DNA from: an uncultured Collinsella sp.
GTDB taxonomy: Bacteria > Actinomycetota > Coriobacteriia > Coriobacteriales > Coriobacteriaceae
NCBI GenBank assembly: GCA_900542305.1
Contig: UQMU01000001.1
Span: 111,418 to 175,417, forward strand
DNA length: 64,000 bases
Direction of reading: 5' to 3'
Within the stretch, counting starts at the first letter, position 1. Each line of letters starts with the position of its first letter. The notes under the pieces are model-generated. The model was given only the letters and a program-made list of their open reading frames with translations, had not been told where the DNA came from and made no database searches. The position numbers and the translations under genes were made by a program. Shown piece by piece: positions 7,281 through 15,890 of the stretch.

Positions 7281-9305
7281 ATGAAAAGACTCCCCCGCTT
7301 TGCGTTGGCCGCCGCGTTGTTTGCCGGCGCGCTCGCAGGCACCCCAAGCCTCGCTTTCGCGGGAAACCTGCCCGCCGCTATTGACGGCTCCGTGGCCGTC
7401 ATGCACACCAACGATATCCACGGCAGCTACAAGTACAGCTACAACGCAAGCAAGGGCACCGGCACTGTGGGCTTTGACGGACTGGCGGTTCTCTATAGCG
7501 CCCAAAGCAGCGTCCCCGATCTTTTGCTCGATGCGGGCGACACCTTCCGCGGACAGTCCTTCGCCACCATGAGCGAGGGCAAGAGCATCGCCGAGCTCAT
7601 GGACACCTTCTACGCCGACGGCTACGACGCGACCACGCCAGGCAACCACGACTGGAGCTACGGTGCGGACAAACTCCGCACCATGACCGGCTACAGCACC
7701 ACCGGCACGCCCTTCGCCATGCTCTGCGCGAACGCGAAGTCTACGAGCGGCGTATGGAGCTCGAGCATCACGAAGACGCTCGATCGCACCTGGGAGGATA
7801 GCGAAGATCACTCCACATTCGACTACAAAATCAAGGTCGGCGTCGTGGGTGCCATGGATGAGTCGCTAGGTTCCTCGCTGCGCGCGGACCTGGTCGCGGG
7901 TACGTCGTTCTCGGGTGCCGCGAACGCCATCAATGCCGAGGCAGAGCAGCTGCGCAAGGAGGGCCGCGATGTTGTTGCGTGTATCGCGCACACGCTCGAC
8001 GCCAAGACCTTTGCCACGCGACTCCGTGGCGTCGATGCCCTTATCGCAGGCCACGAGCACATCAACCTTAACGAGAAGGTGACGGGAGCCGACGGCAAGA
8101 CGATCCACGTTGTTGAGGCAGGCAGCGCCTTTGCCGAGGTGGGGCTGCTTTCCATTCCGTACAAGTACGACACGAATGGCACCGAGACGACCGACGATGA
8201 CACGGTCACGGTCCCTGCAGACGGCAGCGACGAGAAGCTCTACACCGCCAAGAACGTCAACGACCTTTTGGCAGACCCCGACAAGGGCTCCGACTACCAA
8301 AGCCACCTTGAAGCCGTCCGCAACAAGATCAAGCCGCTAGACGAGGCCTTTGAAAACGAATCGAACAAGGTGCTCGGCACATCCACCACCAACTATTTCT
8401 ACGGCGAGGACGTCGCAGGCACGCATGGTTGGGAAATGGTGCGCACCACCGATTTCCGCCCCAGCAAGGAGGACGACACCACCAAGGCCCAGACCATCGG
8501 CCACGTGATTTGCGGCTCCTATCTTGCCCTGACGGGCGCGGACTTCGCTATCGAAAACGCTGGCGGCATCCGCGGCGGCATCGCGGCGGGCAACGTGACC
8601 GCCGGCAACGTCATCGCCATCTCGCCCTACGGCAACACCGTGGAGACCTGGACCATGACCGGCGCGGACTTCCTCGCAGCGCTCGAGCACTCGCTACAAA
8701 TCAGCGACGAGTGCAATCACAGCTACGAGCTTCAGCAAGCCTACGTGGCGGCCGGTCACACCGAGCAGGAGGCGCAAGACAAGTACAAGTGGCGCGATGA
8801 CTCTGGCAGCGTTCTCTCCTTTGGCGGCATCAACGTGACGATTGATTGGACGCAGCCCGAAGGCAAGCGCATTGTGAGTGCCACACTCACCAAAGACGGC
8901 AGTACGCTCGACCCCGCCAAGACCTATACCGTCGCCACCAACAACTACATCATTACCAACACGACCGACTTCCTCACCTTCGCAAACGCCACCAAACACA
9001 CCGAGTGGGGTGCCTGCGAGTCAGCCCTAAGGGCGCTGATCGGGCAGAACAGCTGGGAGAGCAAGATGGCCTCGCTCGCGGGCACCATCAGCTTTGGCTC
9101 CGCTGCCGTGGACCCCACGCCCACACCGGCCCCGACGCCTAAGCCCTCGCCTAAGACGGACACGACGACCACGAAGGTCATCACCAAGAAGACGACCGGT
9201 AAGCTCGCCGCAACGGGAGACCGCACGCTGGCAGTAGTTGGCGCGTGCCTTATCGGCGGCATCATCGTCATCATTCTCGGCATTATCTGGAAGCGTCGAC
9301 GCTAA
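7281..9305 (+). CDS. cell-wall-anchored 5'-nucleotidase / UshA-like metallophosphatase
   Basis: A 674-residue surface enzyme predicted to hydrolyse nucleotides or related phosphate esters outside the cell. It has a signal peptide (residues 1-27, ending AFA), a metallophosphatase domain with HTNDIHG (42-48), DAGD, GNHDW (121-125) and GHEH, then a 5'-nucleotidase C-terminal domain (IENAGGIRGG, SPYGNTV). The end holds a Pro/Lys/Thr-rich spacer, LAATG at 642-646, a hydrophobic helix and KRRR, a sorting signal of the LAxTG kind. No sortase gene is in the window. ATG 7281 follows AGGA-type sequence. A terminator lies at 9358. Confidence 0.9.
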   Translation: MKRLPRFALAAALFAGALAGTPSLAFAGNLPAAIDGSVAVMHTNDIHGSYKYSYNASKGTGTVGFDGLAVLYSAQSSVPDLLLDAGDTFRGQSFATMSEGKSIAELMDTFYADGYDATTPGNHDWSYGADKLRTMTGYSTTGTPFAMLCANAKSTSGVWSSSITKTLDRTWEDSEDHSTFDYKIKVGVVGAMDESLGSSLRADLVAGTSFSGAANAINAEAEQLRKEGRDVVACIAHTLDAKTFATRLRGVDALIAGHEHINLNEKVTGADGKTIHVVEAGSAFAEVGLLSIPYKYDTNGTETTDDDTVTVPADGSDEKLYTAKNVNDLLADPDKGSDYQSHLEAVRNKIKPLDEAFENESNKVLGTSTTNYFYGEDVAGTHGWEMVRTTDFRPSKEDDTTKAQTIGHVICGSYLALTGADFAIENAGGIRGGIAAGNVTAGNVIAISPYGNTVETWTMTGADFLAALEHSLQISDECNHSYELQQAYVAAGHTEQEAQDKYKWRDDSGSVLSFGGINVTIDWTQPEGKRIVSATLTKDGSTLDPAKTYTVATNNYIITNTTDFLTFANATKHTEWGACESALRALIGQNSWESKMASLAGTISFGSAAVDPTPTPAPTPKPSPKTDTTTTKVITKKTTGKLAATGDRTLAVVGACLIGGIIVIILGIIWKRRR

Positions 9306-9357
9306 GCTACACCGCCGGGCCTTGCAGCCCCACCGCGTAAACCTTATATCGAGCACA

Positions 9358-9392
9358 GAAGCCCGTCCGAATTTGATCGGACGGGCTTCTTG
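9358..9392 (+). terminator. terminator after the 5'-nucleotidase gene
   Basis: Perfect 13-bp stem GAAGCCCGTCCGA with its complement around a short loop, then TTGG; the T tract is poor. Confidence 0.75.
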
Positions 9393-9434
9393 GTGGGTAT
9401 CATGGTTGGACGATCATTAGGAGGTTTTCCCTAC

Positions 9435-10202
9435 ATGGAATTGTTTGAGCCGATTCTTCATTTCTTTGAGCAACGGTGGGTCCACAACATCATCTGGGCC
9501 GTCATCTTGGCGATAGGCACCGCCGTCGCCGCCGAGGTCGTATCCAAGACCCTGAACCATCTGCTTAACCGTGACGATAACCCGCTTCCGGCATCAAGTA
9601 TCTTCATCAACATCGCGCGCGCCGTCATCTGGATGATTGGCGGCAGCTTTATCCTCGACAACTGCTTTGGCATTAACGCAAACGCGCTCGTCGCCGCTCT
9701 TGGCGTCGGCGGCATCGCCATCTCGCTCGGCTTTCAGGACACGCTGTCAAACCTTATTGGCGGCATGCAGGTTACGTTTATGGGCATCATTAAGCCTGGC
9801 GACAATATCGAGGTCGGCGGCGTGTCGGGCGTGGTCCAGGACATCACCTGGCGCCACACGACCATCGAAGATGCCTGCGGGCAGACCATCATCGTCCCCA
9901 ACTCCAACATCTCCAAGAACACGCTCGTGCATTTGATGCCCTTTGGGCGCGTGGCTGTGCCCGTTGCCGTAAAGGACACGTCCAAGTGGGCCTCGCTCGA
10001 CGCGCTGGCAGACGAGCTGACCAGCGCCACCAAGGCCGCCGTGCTTCGCATCTCGGGCTTTGACAAGGAGCCGTATGTGCTCTTTAGCGAGATCGGCGAC
10101 TTTGGCATTAAGGGCAAGATCATCTTTATCGTCAGCGACGACAGCACCACTTTCACCGCTGCCGACGCCTGCATCCGCGCCATCGCCCCCATCATTGCCT
10201 AA
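9435..10202 (+). CDS. MscS-family mechanosensitive ion channel
   Basis: A 255-residue membrane channel that would open under membrane tension. Transmembrane segments are visible near residues 17-35, 56-73 and 80-105; the last one is the pore-lining helix type (ALVAALGVGGIAISLGFQDTLSNLIGG). The soluble beta domain follows (GIIKPGDNIEVGGVSGVV, IVPNSNISK). It is at the short end of the family. ATG 9435 is chosen because AGGAGG lies at 9419-9424. A REP-like hairpin starts in its TAA. Confidence 0.9.
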   Translation: MELFEPILHFFEQRWVHNIIWAVILAIGTAVAAEVVSKTLNHLLNRDDNPLPASSIFINIARAVIWMIGGSFILDNCFGINANALVAALGVGGIAISLGFQDTLSNLIGGMQVTFMGIIKPGDNIEVGGVSGVVQDITWRHTTIEDACGQTIIVPNSNISKNTLVHLMPFGRVAVPVAVKDTSKWASLDALADELTSATKAAVLRISGFDKEPYVLFSEIGDFGIKGKIIFIVSDDSTTFTAADACIRAIAPIIA

Positions 10203-10240
10203 ACCACCACAAAGGGGACAGGCACCTTTGTTGTGGTTTT
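10201..10240 (+). repeat. REP-like hairpin overlapping the mscS stop codon
   Basis: AAACCACCACAAAG pairs with CTTTGTTGTGGTTT around a top reading GGGACAGGCAC. It shares its first two bases with the TAA stop and probably serves as terminator. Confidence 0.75.
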
Positions 10241-10294
10241 CATTCGTGGTACCATGGTTCATATAGTTGTTTAAACGACTAAGGGAGCAACATC

Positions 10295-12211
10295 ATGGAA
10301 GAGGCCTACCGTCAAGCACGCAAGCGCGGCGAGCAAGGACGTCGACGCGCCATTAGTCAAAGCGAGTATCCGTACCTCACGGACCTCGATAGCTTGGTTG
10401 CCCAGCTCCCCTTAGGCCAGCGAGAGAATGTCGGCCTGAGAGACATTCCGCTCGAAATGGTCGTCGGTACGGTTACCAAGGGCCGTCAGTCCGCCTTTTC
10501 ATGCAACTTTATGCCCCTACTGCCGTTTGGCACCGAGTTCGCCCGCAAGTGGTCCAACCTCTACGACATCCAGGTAACCGAGGGTTATCGCGACCCCATC
10601 ATCGTCACCGAGTTCATGCATCGGTTCTATGTCCAGGAAGGCAACAAACGCGTCAGTGTCCTCAAATTCCTGGACGCCCCGACGGTTTCGGCCAAGGTCA
10701 CCCGTCTCTACCCCGGCACATGGGATTCCGTCGAAAGCCGCCTGTACGGCGAGTTCTGCGCGTTTTGGCGCGTCTGCCCCCTATACGAGATCGAGTTCTC
10801 GCGTGAGGGAAGCTACGAGACGCTCGCCAAGATGCTCGGTCAGAACCTTATCGAAAAATGGCCGCAGAAAAAGGTCGACTACCTGCGCCACACCTTCCTG
10901 CTCTTTAAGCGCGCCTACCTTCGCGCAGGCGGCGACCACCTGGACATTACGCCTGCCGACGCCATGCTCGTGTACCTCAATGTGTACAACCAGGACCGCC
11001 TGCTGGATACGCCGACGGATATCGTTGTAAACCGCCTGTGCAAGATTTGGCGCGAGCTGGTCATCGCCGGCAAAAATGACGAGGACAAGGTCGATCTTGT
11101 CGAAGCACCGAGCGTCGACGAGGAAGAGTCGCCCGCCCAGTCCACCTCCGGTGTGCTCAACTTCTTTATGGGCAAGACCGTCTACTCGGTGGCCAACCCC
11201 CTGCGCATCGCCTTTATCCATGAGTTCCCCTGTGCGACGTCGAGCTGGGACAGCCTGCACGACCAAGGGCGCCAGTATCTCGATGAGCACTTTGGCGGTA
11301 TCGTGCGCACTGAGGCGTTCGAGGACTGTCACGATCCGGATGTGTTCTACGCCGCCGTGGAAACGGCTGTCAAACATGGAGCAAACGTCATCTTCTCGAC
11401 CTCGCACCGCCTGATGGAATACACGCTCAGGGCTGCCGTTGAGTATCCCCAGGTTCGGTTCCTCAACTGCTCTATCGGCCTTCCCCATCAAAGCGTCCGT
11501 TCGTACTTTGGCAAGATGTACGAGGCCAAGTTTCTCCTGGGCGCCCTTGCCGCCAGCATGGCGGACAACCACCGCATCGGTTACCACGCGTCGGTATTCG
11601 CCTCGGGCGCACTCAGCGAGATCAACGCCTTTGCGATTGGCGCCTCGCTGCTCGACCCACGCGCGCAGGTAATCCTCACCTGGGGCGATGTGCCTGCAGG
11701 TGGTCTTGTCGAGGCCATGTACCGCGAAGGCGTGAGCGTCATGACCGGCGCTGACATGTCAAAGTCGCTCGAAGACCCAACGGCCTACGGACTCCACCGC
11801 CTGGTCGATGGCAAGGTTTCCGGCATCGCCATGCCGGTATGGAACTGGGGCCGTTACTACGAGCTCATCGTTCGCAGCCTTCTGCACGGTACGTGGGACG
11901 AGACCAGCGATGACAACCAAGTGCGCGCCGTCAACTACTGGTACGGCATGAGCTCAGGCGTTATCGACATTCGCTACGCTCCGGGCCTGCCTTATCAGAC
12001 GCGCAAGCTTGTTCAGCTCCTCCGCAATGGCATTGTTGAGGGATCCATCAACCCCTTTGGCGGCGAGCTCCACAGCCAGAACGGCGTGGTACAGATCGAA
12101 GGCTTCCCTCCGCTGCCGAGCACGCAGATTGTCGAGATGAATTGGCTGGCGGACAACGTGGTGGGCACCATTCCGCAGCTCGACGATGAGCCGAAAGTCC
12201 CTGCCCTATGA
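10295..12211 (+). CDS. cytoplasmic ParB-like / BMP (PnrA-type) binding-domain fusion
   Basis: A 638-residue protein without signal peptide or membrane segment. Residues 45-135 resemble a ParB/sulfiredoxin-type fold (IPLEMVVGTV, then FYVQEGNKRVSVLKFL with EGNKR at 115-119). After a helical middle part, residues about 305-620 match the BMP/PnrA substrate-binding family (LRIAFIHEFP, FLNCSIGLPHQSVRSYFGKM, EAKFLLGALAASMADNHRIGY). BMP domains normally bind purine nucleosides outside the cell for ABC import; here the domain must work inside, so a nucleoside-sensing role is inferred, not shown. SD AGGGAG lies at 10282-10287. It overlaps the next gene by ATGA. Confidence 0.75.
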   Translation: MEEAYRQARKRGEQGRRRAISQSEYPYLTDLDSLVAQLPLGQRENVGLRDIPLEMVVGTVTKGRQSAFSCNFMPLLPFGTEFARKWSNLYDIQVTEGYRDPIIVTEFMHRFYVQEGNKRVSVLKFLDAPTVSAKVTRLYPGTWDSVESRLYGEFCAFWRVCPLYEIEFSREGSYETLAKMLGQNLIEKWPQKKVDYLRHTFLLFKRAYLRAGGDHLDITPADAMLVYLNVYNQDRLLDTPTDIVVNRLCKIWRELVIAGKNDEDKVDLVEAPSVDEEESPAQSTSGVLNFFMGKTVYSVANPLRIAFIHEFPCATSSWDSLHDQGRQYLDEHFGGIVRTEAFEDCHDPDVFYAAVETAVKHGANVIFSTSHRLMEYTLRAAVEYPQVRFLNCSIGLPHQSVRSYFGKMYEAKFLLGALAASMADNHRIGYHASVFASGALSEINAFAIGASLLDPRAQVILTWGDVPAGGLVEAMYREGVSVMTGADMSKSLEDPTAYGLHRLVDGKVSGIAMPVWNWGRYYELIVRSLLHGTWDETSDDNQVRAVNYWYGMSSGVIDIRYAPGLPYQTRKLVQLLRNGIVEGSINPFGGELHSQNGVVQIEGFPPLPSTQIVEMNWLADNVVGTIPQLDDEPKVPAL

Positions 12212-12918
12212 AAATCCTTGCCATAGCCGATACCGAAGAACGATGCCTTTGGGAGTGCTTTCGCAAGGAACGCTTTGAGGGAGTCGACCTGATTTTGTCC
12301 GCCGGCGATCTGGACCCGGACTATCTTGAGTTTTTGGTTACGGTCATCAACAAACCGCTCATCTACGTGCGCGGCAATCACGATGACCGCTACGCACGTC
12401 ATGCACCGGGCGGATGTATCTGCGTGGAAGACAGCGTGTACACGTACCGAGGGATTCGCATTGCGGGCCTTGGCGGGTCCATGCGTTATCGCGACGGCGC
12501 CAACATGTACACCGAACGCGAGATGTCCAAGCGCATGCGTAAGCTGTCGCGTAAGGTTAGGATGGTCGGCGGGTGCGACATTCTGCTTACCCATGCGCCC
12601 GCCGCCGGTATGGGTGATCTGGACGATCTACCGCATCGAGGGTTTGAGTGCTTTAACACGGCGCTTGAGTCCTGGGGGGCCGGCTACATGGTGCATGGGC
12701 ATGTACACCAAAGCTACGGTTACGATTTTCAGCGCGAGCGGCAGCATGTGTGTGGAACGACGATCATCAACGCCTGCGGCCATACGCAGTTTGAGCTCGA
12801 CCAGACGCGCTACCCCATCCGTGGCTGGCAAGCAGCTTGGCTCAACTCACAAACCATGCGCCGCGAGCTCAAACGCCACGAAGCCATCGAGTCTTCAACA
12901 GCCAGAACACCCTGGTAA
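12208..12918 (+). CDS. calcineurin-like metallophosphoesterase
   Basis: A 236-residue single-domain phosphoesterase coupled to the ParB-like/BMP fusion by a 4-base ATGA overlap. Motifs are ADTEE (residues 7-11), AGDLD (32-36), GNHDD (56-60), THAP (128-131) and GHVH (164-167). The usual D-x-H of motif I reads D8-T-E10, so one metal ligand is altered. The coupling suggests that it acts with, or is controlled by, the binding-protein-like partner. The substrate is unknown. A REP-like hairpin starts in its stop codon. Confidence 0.8.
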   Translation: MKILAIADTEERCLWECFRKERFEGVDLILSAGDLDPDYLEFLVTVINKPLIYVRGNHDDRYARHAPGGCICVEDSVYTYRGIRIAGLGGSMRYRDGANMYTEREMSKRMRKLSRKVRMVGGCDILLTHAPAAGMGDLDDLPHRGFECFNTALESWGAGYMVHGHVHQSYGYDFQRERQHVCGTTIINACGHTQFELDQTRYPIRGWQAAWLNSQTMRRELKRHEAIESSTARTPW

Positions 12919-12957
12919 CCACCATAAAGGGGACACTGTCCCCTTTATGGTGCTTTT
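12919..12957 (+). repeat. REP-like hairpin at the metallophosphoesterase stop codon
   Basis: ACCACCATAAAGGGGACA pairs with TGTCCCCTTTATGGTGCT (near-perfect) and is followed by TTTT. It abuts the TAA at 12916-12918 and shares GGGGACA with the other copies. Confidence 0.75.
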
Positions 12958-12968
12958 GACGCGATAGC

Positions 12969-13008
12969 AAGAAACCCGGTCCTGCACAAGGCAGAACCGG
13001 GTTTCTTT
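12969..13008 (-). terminator. terminator of the secE-rplA operon
   Basis: AAGAAACCCGGT and ACCGGGTTTCTT form a 12-bp stem usable in both directions. It lies downstream of rplA on the minus strand. Confidence 0.8.
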
Positions 13009-13043
13009 AGCAATGCTTGCTGTACTCAGGCAGTAACTAGCAG

Positions 13044-13751
13044 TTACTCAGCCAGGAAGTCACGCTGGACAGCGGGATCGACCTTGACGCCAGGGCCCAT
13101 GGTGGAAGACACGGAGATGGACTTGACGTACTTGCCCTTAGCAGAAGAGGGCTTGACGCGCAGGATCTCGGTGTACAGGGCAGCGTAGTTCTCGACGAGC
13201 TGCTGCTCAGAGAAGGACTTCTTGCCCAGGGGCACGTGGCAGATGCCGTAACGGTCGGCGCGGTACTCAACGCGGCCGGCCTTGAGCTCGGAGACCATCT
13301 TGGCGACGTCCATGGTCACGGTGCCGAGCTTGGGGTTCGGCATGAGGCCACGGGGACCAAGGATCTTACCGATGCGGCCAACCTTGGCCATCATGTTCGG
13401 CGTAGCGATAGCGGCGTCGAAGTTGATCTCGCCCTTCTGGATCTGGGCAACGAGCTCGTCGGAACCGATGATGTCGGCGCCGGCAGCCTCGGCCTCGCGG
13501 GCCTTCTCGCCCTCGGCGAAGACGGCAACACGAACGGTCTTGCCGGTGCCGTGGGGCAGGGAGATGGAACCGCGGATGTTCTGGTCAGCCTTACGAGTAT
13601 CGATGCCCAGACGGAAGTGGGCCTCGACGGTCTCGTCGAACTTGGCGGTGTCGAGCTCCTTGATGAGCTTGGCAGCCTGAAGGGGGGTGTAGAGCGTGGC
13701 GCGGTCAATCTTCTCGGCAGCGGCGTTATAGCTCTTACCATGCTTAGCCAT
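13044..13751 (-). CDS. rplA: 50S ribosomal protein L1
   Basis: A 235-residue L1 protein, which binds 23S rRNA at the L1 stalk and in many bacteria represses its own operon. Recognisable stretches are TLYTPLQAAKLIKEL, VGRIGKILGPRGLMPNPK and GTVTMDVAKMVSELKAGRVEYR. Two ATGs are close together; 13751 is preferred because AGGAGG lies 8 bases before it, versus only 2 before the ATG at 13757. It is the last gene of rpmG-secE-nusG-rplK-rplA. Confidence 0.95.
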   Translation of the reverse strand: MAKHGKSYNAAAEKIDRATLYTPLQAAKLIKELDTAKFDETVEAHFRLGIDTRKADQNIRGSISLPHGTGKTVRVAVFAEGEKAREAEAAGADIIGSDELVAQIQKGEINFDAAIATPNMMAKVGRIGKILGPRGLMPNPKLGTVTMDVAKMVSELKAGRVEYRADRYGICHVPLGKKSFSEQQLVENYAALYTEILRVKPSSAKGKYVKSISVSSTMGPGVKVDPAVQRDFLAE

Positions 13752-13868
13752 ATGCATTACCTCCTGTGGTTAAACGGGCGTGAGCCCTCCCACATCGTAT
13801 CGTGTGCCCTATTGCACACATTTAACGGGCGCCCCGGTCGGGTCACCCGTCGTTACCATAAGAAATCG

Positions 13869-14297
13869 CTACTCAGCGATGGTGACGCCCATGGAACGGG
13901 CGGTACCGGCGATGATCTTCTTGGCGGCGTCAATGTCGTTGGCATTGAGGTCCGGCATCTTGATCTCGGCGATCTTGGTGAGCTGCTCCTGGGAGAGCTG
14001 ACCAACCTTGTCGGCCTGGGGCTTAGCGGAACCAGACTTAAGGTTCAGCTCCTTCTTGATGAGGTGAGCCGCCGGCGGGGTCTTGGTGATGAAGGAGAAG
14101 GACTTATCCTCGTAGACAGAAATCTCAACGGGGATGATGTCGCCCTTCTTGTCCTGCGTCTCGGCGTTAAAGGCCTGGCAGAACTGCATGATGTTCACGC
14201 CAGCAGCGCCCAGGGCGGGTCCGACGGGAGGAGCGGGGTTAGCTGCACCAGCAGGAATCTGGAGCTTAATGACGTTGGCAACCTTCTTCTCAGCCAT
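13869..14297 (-). CDS. rplK: 50S ribosomal protein L11
   Basis: A 142-residue L11, part of the GTPase-associated centre of the large subunit. The N-terminus (VIKLQIPAGAANPAPPVGPALG) and the rRNA-binding C-terminal domain (LNANDIDAAKKIIAGTARSMGV) are clear. The start at 14297 lies six bases from AAAGGA; the ATG at 14303 directly touches the SD and is unlikely. It follows nusG by 120 bases and could have an extra promoter (TTCTAA-17-TATAGC) in that gap. Confidence 0.95.
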   Translation of the reverse strand: MAEKKVANVIKLQIPAGAANPAPPVGPALGAAGVNIMQFCQAFNAETQDKKGDIIPVEISVYEDKSFSFITKTPPAAHLIKKELNLKSGSAKPQADKVGQLSQEQLTKIAEIKMPDLNANDIDAAKKIIAGTARSMGVTIAE

Positions 14298-14417
14298 GGT
14301 CATTCCTTTCGAATCACGAGTGTGAAGTACTTGCTATATCGTAAGCACGCACGTGTTAGAAGCACTCCTGAGATGAGCAGTCACAGAAGAAGCACGCTCG
14401 CGCGAACGGACGAAAAC

Positions 14418-14954
14418 TTAAGCGATGACAGCGACCTGGTTAAAGTCGAGCTCGACCGGCGTCTCGCGGCCAAAGATCATCAGCGTGACCTTGAGCTTGC
14501 CAGCCTCGGTGTTAACCTCGGAGACCTTGCCATCAAAGTCGGTAAGCGGGCCATCGGTGACGCGGACGGACGTACCGACCTCAATATCAACCGAGGTGCG
14601 CTTGGGCGAATCGCCCTTACCGGGACGACGAGTCATCTTGTTGTACTCGTCGCGGGAAAGCGGAGCGGGCTTGCCGTTGCCGCCTAGGAAACCGGTGACG
14701 CCAGGCGTGTTACGAACACACGTCCAAGCATCGTCATCCATCTCCATGCGGACCAGGACATAACCCGGGAAGATCTTGGAATCCTTGGTCTCACGCTTGC
14801 CACCCTCTTTAATCTCGGTGACGCGCTCCATAGGAATCTCGATATCAAAGATACGGTCCTGCATGCCCATAGTCTCGATGCGATGCTCGAGATCGGACTT
14901 AACGCGGTTCTCGTATCCAGAGTAAGTGTGAACGACGTACCAACGCTTAGACAT
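14418..14954 (-). CDS. nusG: transcription termination/antitermination protein NusG
   Basis: A 178-residue NusG that binds RNA polymerase and couples it to ribosomes or Rho. The NGN domain is at the start (RWYVVHTYSGYENRV, IFPGYVLVRMEMDDDAW) and a KOW domain at the end (VTDGPLTDFDGKVSEVN). The start is three bases downstream of the secE stop, so the two are co-translated. Confidence 0.95.
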   Translation of the reverse strand: MSKRWYVVHTYSGYENRVKSDLEHRIETMGMQDRIFDIEIPMERVTEIKEGGKRETKDSKIFPGYVLVRMEMDDDAWTCVRNTPGVTGFLGGNGKPAPLSRDEYNKMTRRPGKGDSPKRTSVDIEVGTSVRVTDGPLTDFDGKVSEVNTEAGKLKVTLMIFGRETPVELDFNQVAVIA

Positions 14955-14957
14955 GGT

Positions 14958-15296
14958 TTAGCCCCTCAATCCAGAGAACAGAGCAAGAGCCTCGCCAAAG
15001 CCAGCATCGAGCAGAGCGATGACGACGCCGACGACGATCAGAGAAGCGCAAACAACAACCGAGTAGTTCACGAGCTCCTTCTTATCGGGCCACGTGACAC
15101 GCTTCATCTCGGACTTGACCGAAGCGAAATACTTCTTGGTGCGGGCGAAGAAACCAGGCTTCTCATTCTTCTTGGACTTCGCAGCCTTCTCGTTCTTCTT
15201 GGCAACGGCCTTCTTGGCCTCAACCTTGGAGTTGGCGGCAGCTTTGTTGGCAGGTGCCGGCTGCTGAGCCTTCTTCTTGTTCTTCTTGTTGGCCAT
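14958..15296 (-). CDS. secE: preprotein translocase subunit SecE
   Basis: A 112-residue membrane subunit of the SecYEG channel. It has a long lysine/alanine-rich cytoplasmic N-terminus (residues 1-60), the conserved amphipathic VKSEMKRVTWPDKKEL and one transmembrane helix (VVVCASLIVVGVVIALLDAGF). The extended basic tail is longer than in E. coli-independent single-helix SecE proteins of about 60 residues. It sits in the usual place before nusG, downstream of tRNA-Trp. Confidence 0.95.
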   Translation of the reverse strand: MANKKNKKKAQQPAPANKAAANSKVEAKKAVAKKNEKAAKSKKNEKPGFFARTKKYFASVKSEMKRVTWPDKKELVNYSVVVCASLIVVGVVIALLDAGFGEALALFSGLRG

Positions 15297-15335
15297 TTGG
15301 GTTACCTCCGCGCAATGCGCTTATACATGAGTAAA

Positions 15336-15363
15336 CCGTAAGCCCCCAAGTGGGAGCTTACGG
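15336..15363 (-). terminator. hairpin between tRNA-Trp and secE
   Basis: CCGTAAGCTCCCAC and its near-complement form a stem; on the minus strand it is followed by TTTACT. It probably partly terminates transcription after tRNA-Trp or marks a processing point. Confidence 0.55.
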
Positions 15364-15372
15364 AATAATGAC

Positions 15373-15448
15373 TGGCACGCCAGGAAGGACTCGAACCCTC
15401 AACACTCGGTTTTGGAGACCGATGCTCTACCAATTGAACTACTGGCGT
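15373..15448 (-). tRNA. tRNA-Trp (anticodon CCA)
   Basis: 76 bases, acceptor ACGCCAG/CTGGCGT, discriminator G, encoded CCA end, loop CTCCAAA giving anticodon CCA. It lies between rpmG and secE as in many Gram-positive genomes. Confidence 0.95.
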
Positions 15449-15461
15449 ATGTGACTAGAGA

Positions 15462-15611
15462 CTAGCGAGTCTCTTTGTGCAGCGTGTGGTGACGGCACCA
15501 GGGGCAATACTTCTTGATCTCCATACGATCAGGCATGGTCGACTTGTTCTTGGTGGTCGTATAGTTGCGGCGCTTGCACTCAGTGCACGCAAGAGTAACT
15601 AGAGTACGCAT
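15462..15611 (-). CDS. rpmG: 50S ribosomal protein L33
   Basis: A 49-residue protein of the large subunit. The sequence runs MRTLVTLACTECKRRNYTTT and ends RHHTLHKETR. Two CxxC pairs (Cys9/Cys12 and Cys37/Cys40) form a zinc ribbon, so it is the zinc-containing type. It is the first gene of the rpmG-tRNA-Trp-secE-nusG transcript, 46 bases after a TTGACA promoter. Confidence 0.95.
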   Translation of the reverse strand: MRTLVTLACTECKRRNYTTTKNKSTMPDRMEIKKYCPWCRHHTLHKETR

Positions 15612-15656
15612 GTATCCTGAACCTTTCATTTCCGCCCCGTACGGGCACGAGTTGTT

Positions 15657-15686
15657 ACTTTATCAGCTCCACGTAAGTGCTGTCAA
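15657..15686 (-). promoter_or_regulatory. promoter of the rpmG-tRNA-Trp-secE-nusG operon
   Basis: On the minus strand TTGACA (15686-15681), an 18-base spacer and TAAAGT (15662-15657). Confidence 0.7.
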
Positions 15687-15830
15687 TGAAAACCTCGAGT
15701 CAATTGGTTCTCGGTGGATCCATTCATATTTGGAACACATCAATGAAGCCATCGAGAGCTAATCGACGGTGCATCCAGGACCATTATCGATCCTCTCGAC
15801 ACCAGCAACGGCTCAATATCCATTGCAGAA

Positions 15831-15865
15831 AAGAACCCGGCACCCATATAAGTGCCGGGTTCTCT
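15831..15865 (-). terminator. tuf terminator
   Basis: AGAGAACCCGGCACT pairs with GGTGCCGGGTTCTT, then TT on the minus strand. Confidence 0.85.
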
Positions 15866-15890
15866 AAGTCAGCTATATCAAAGAGCTAAT

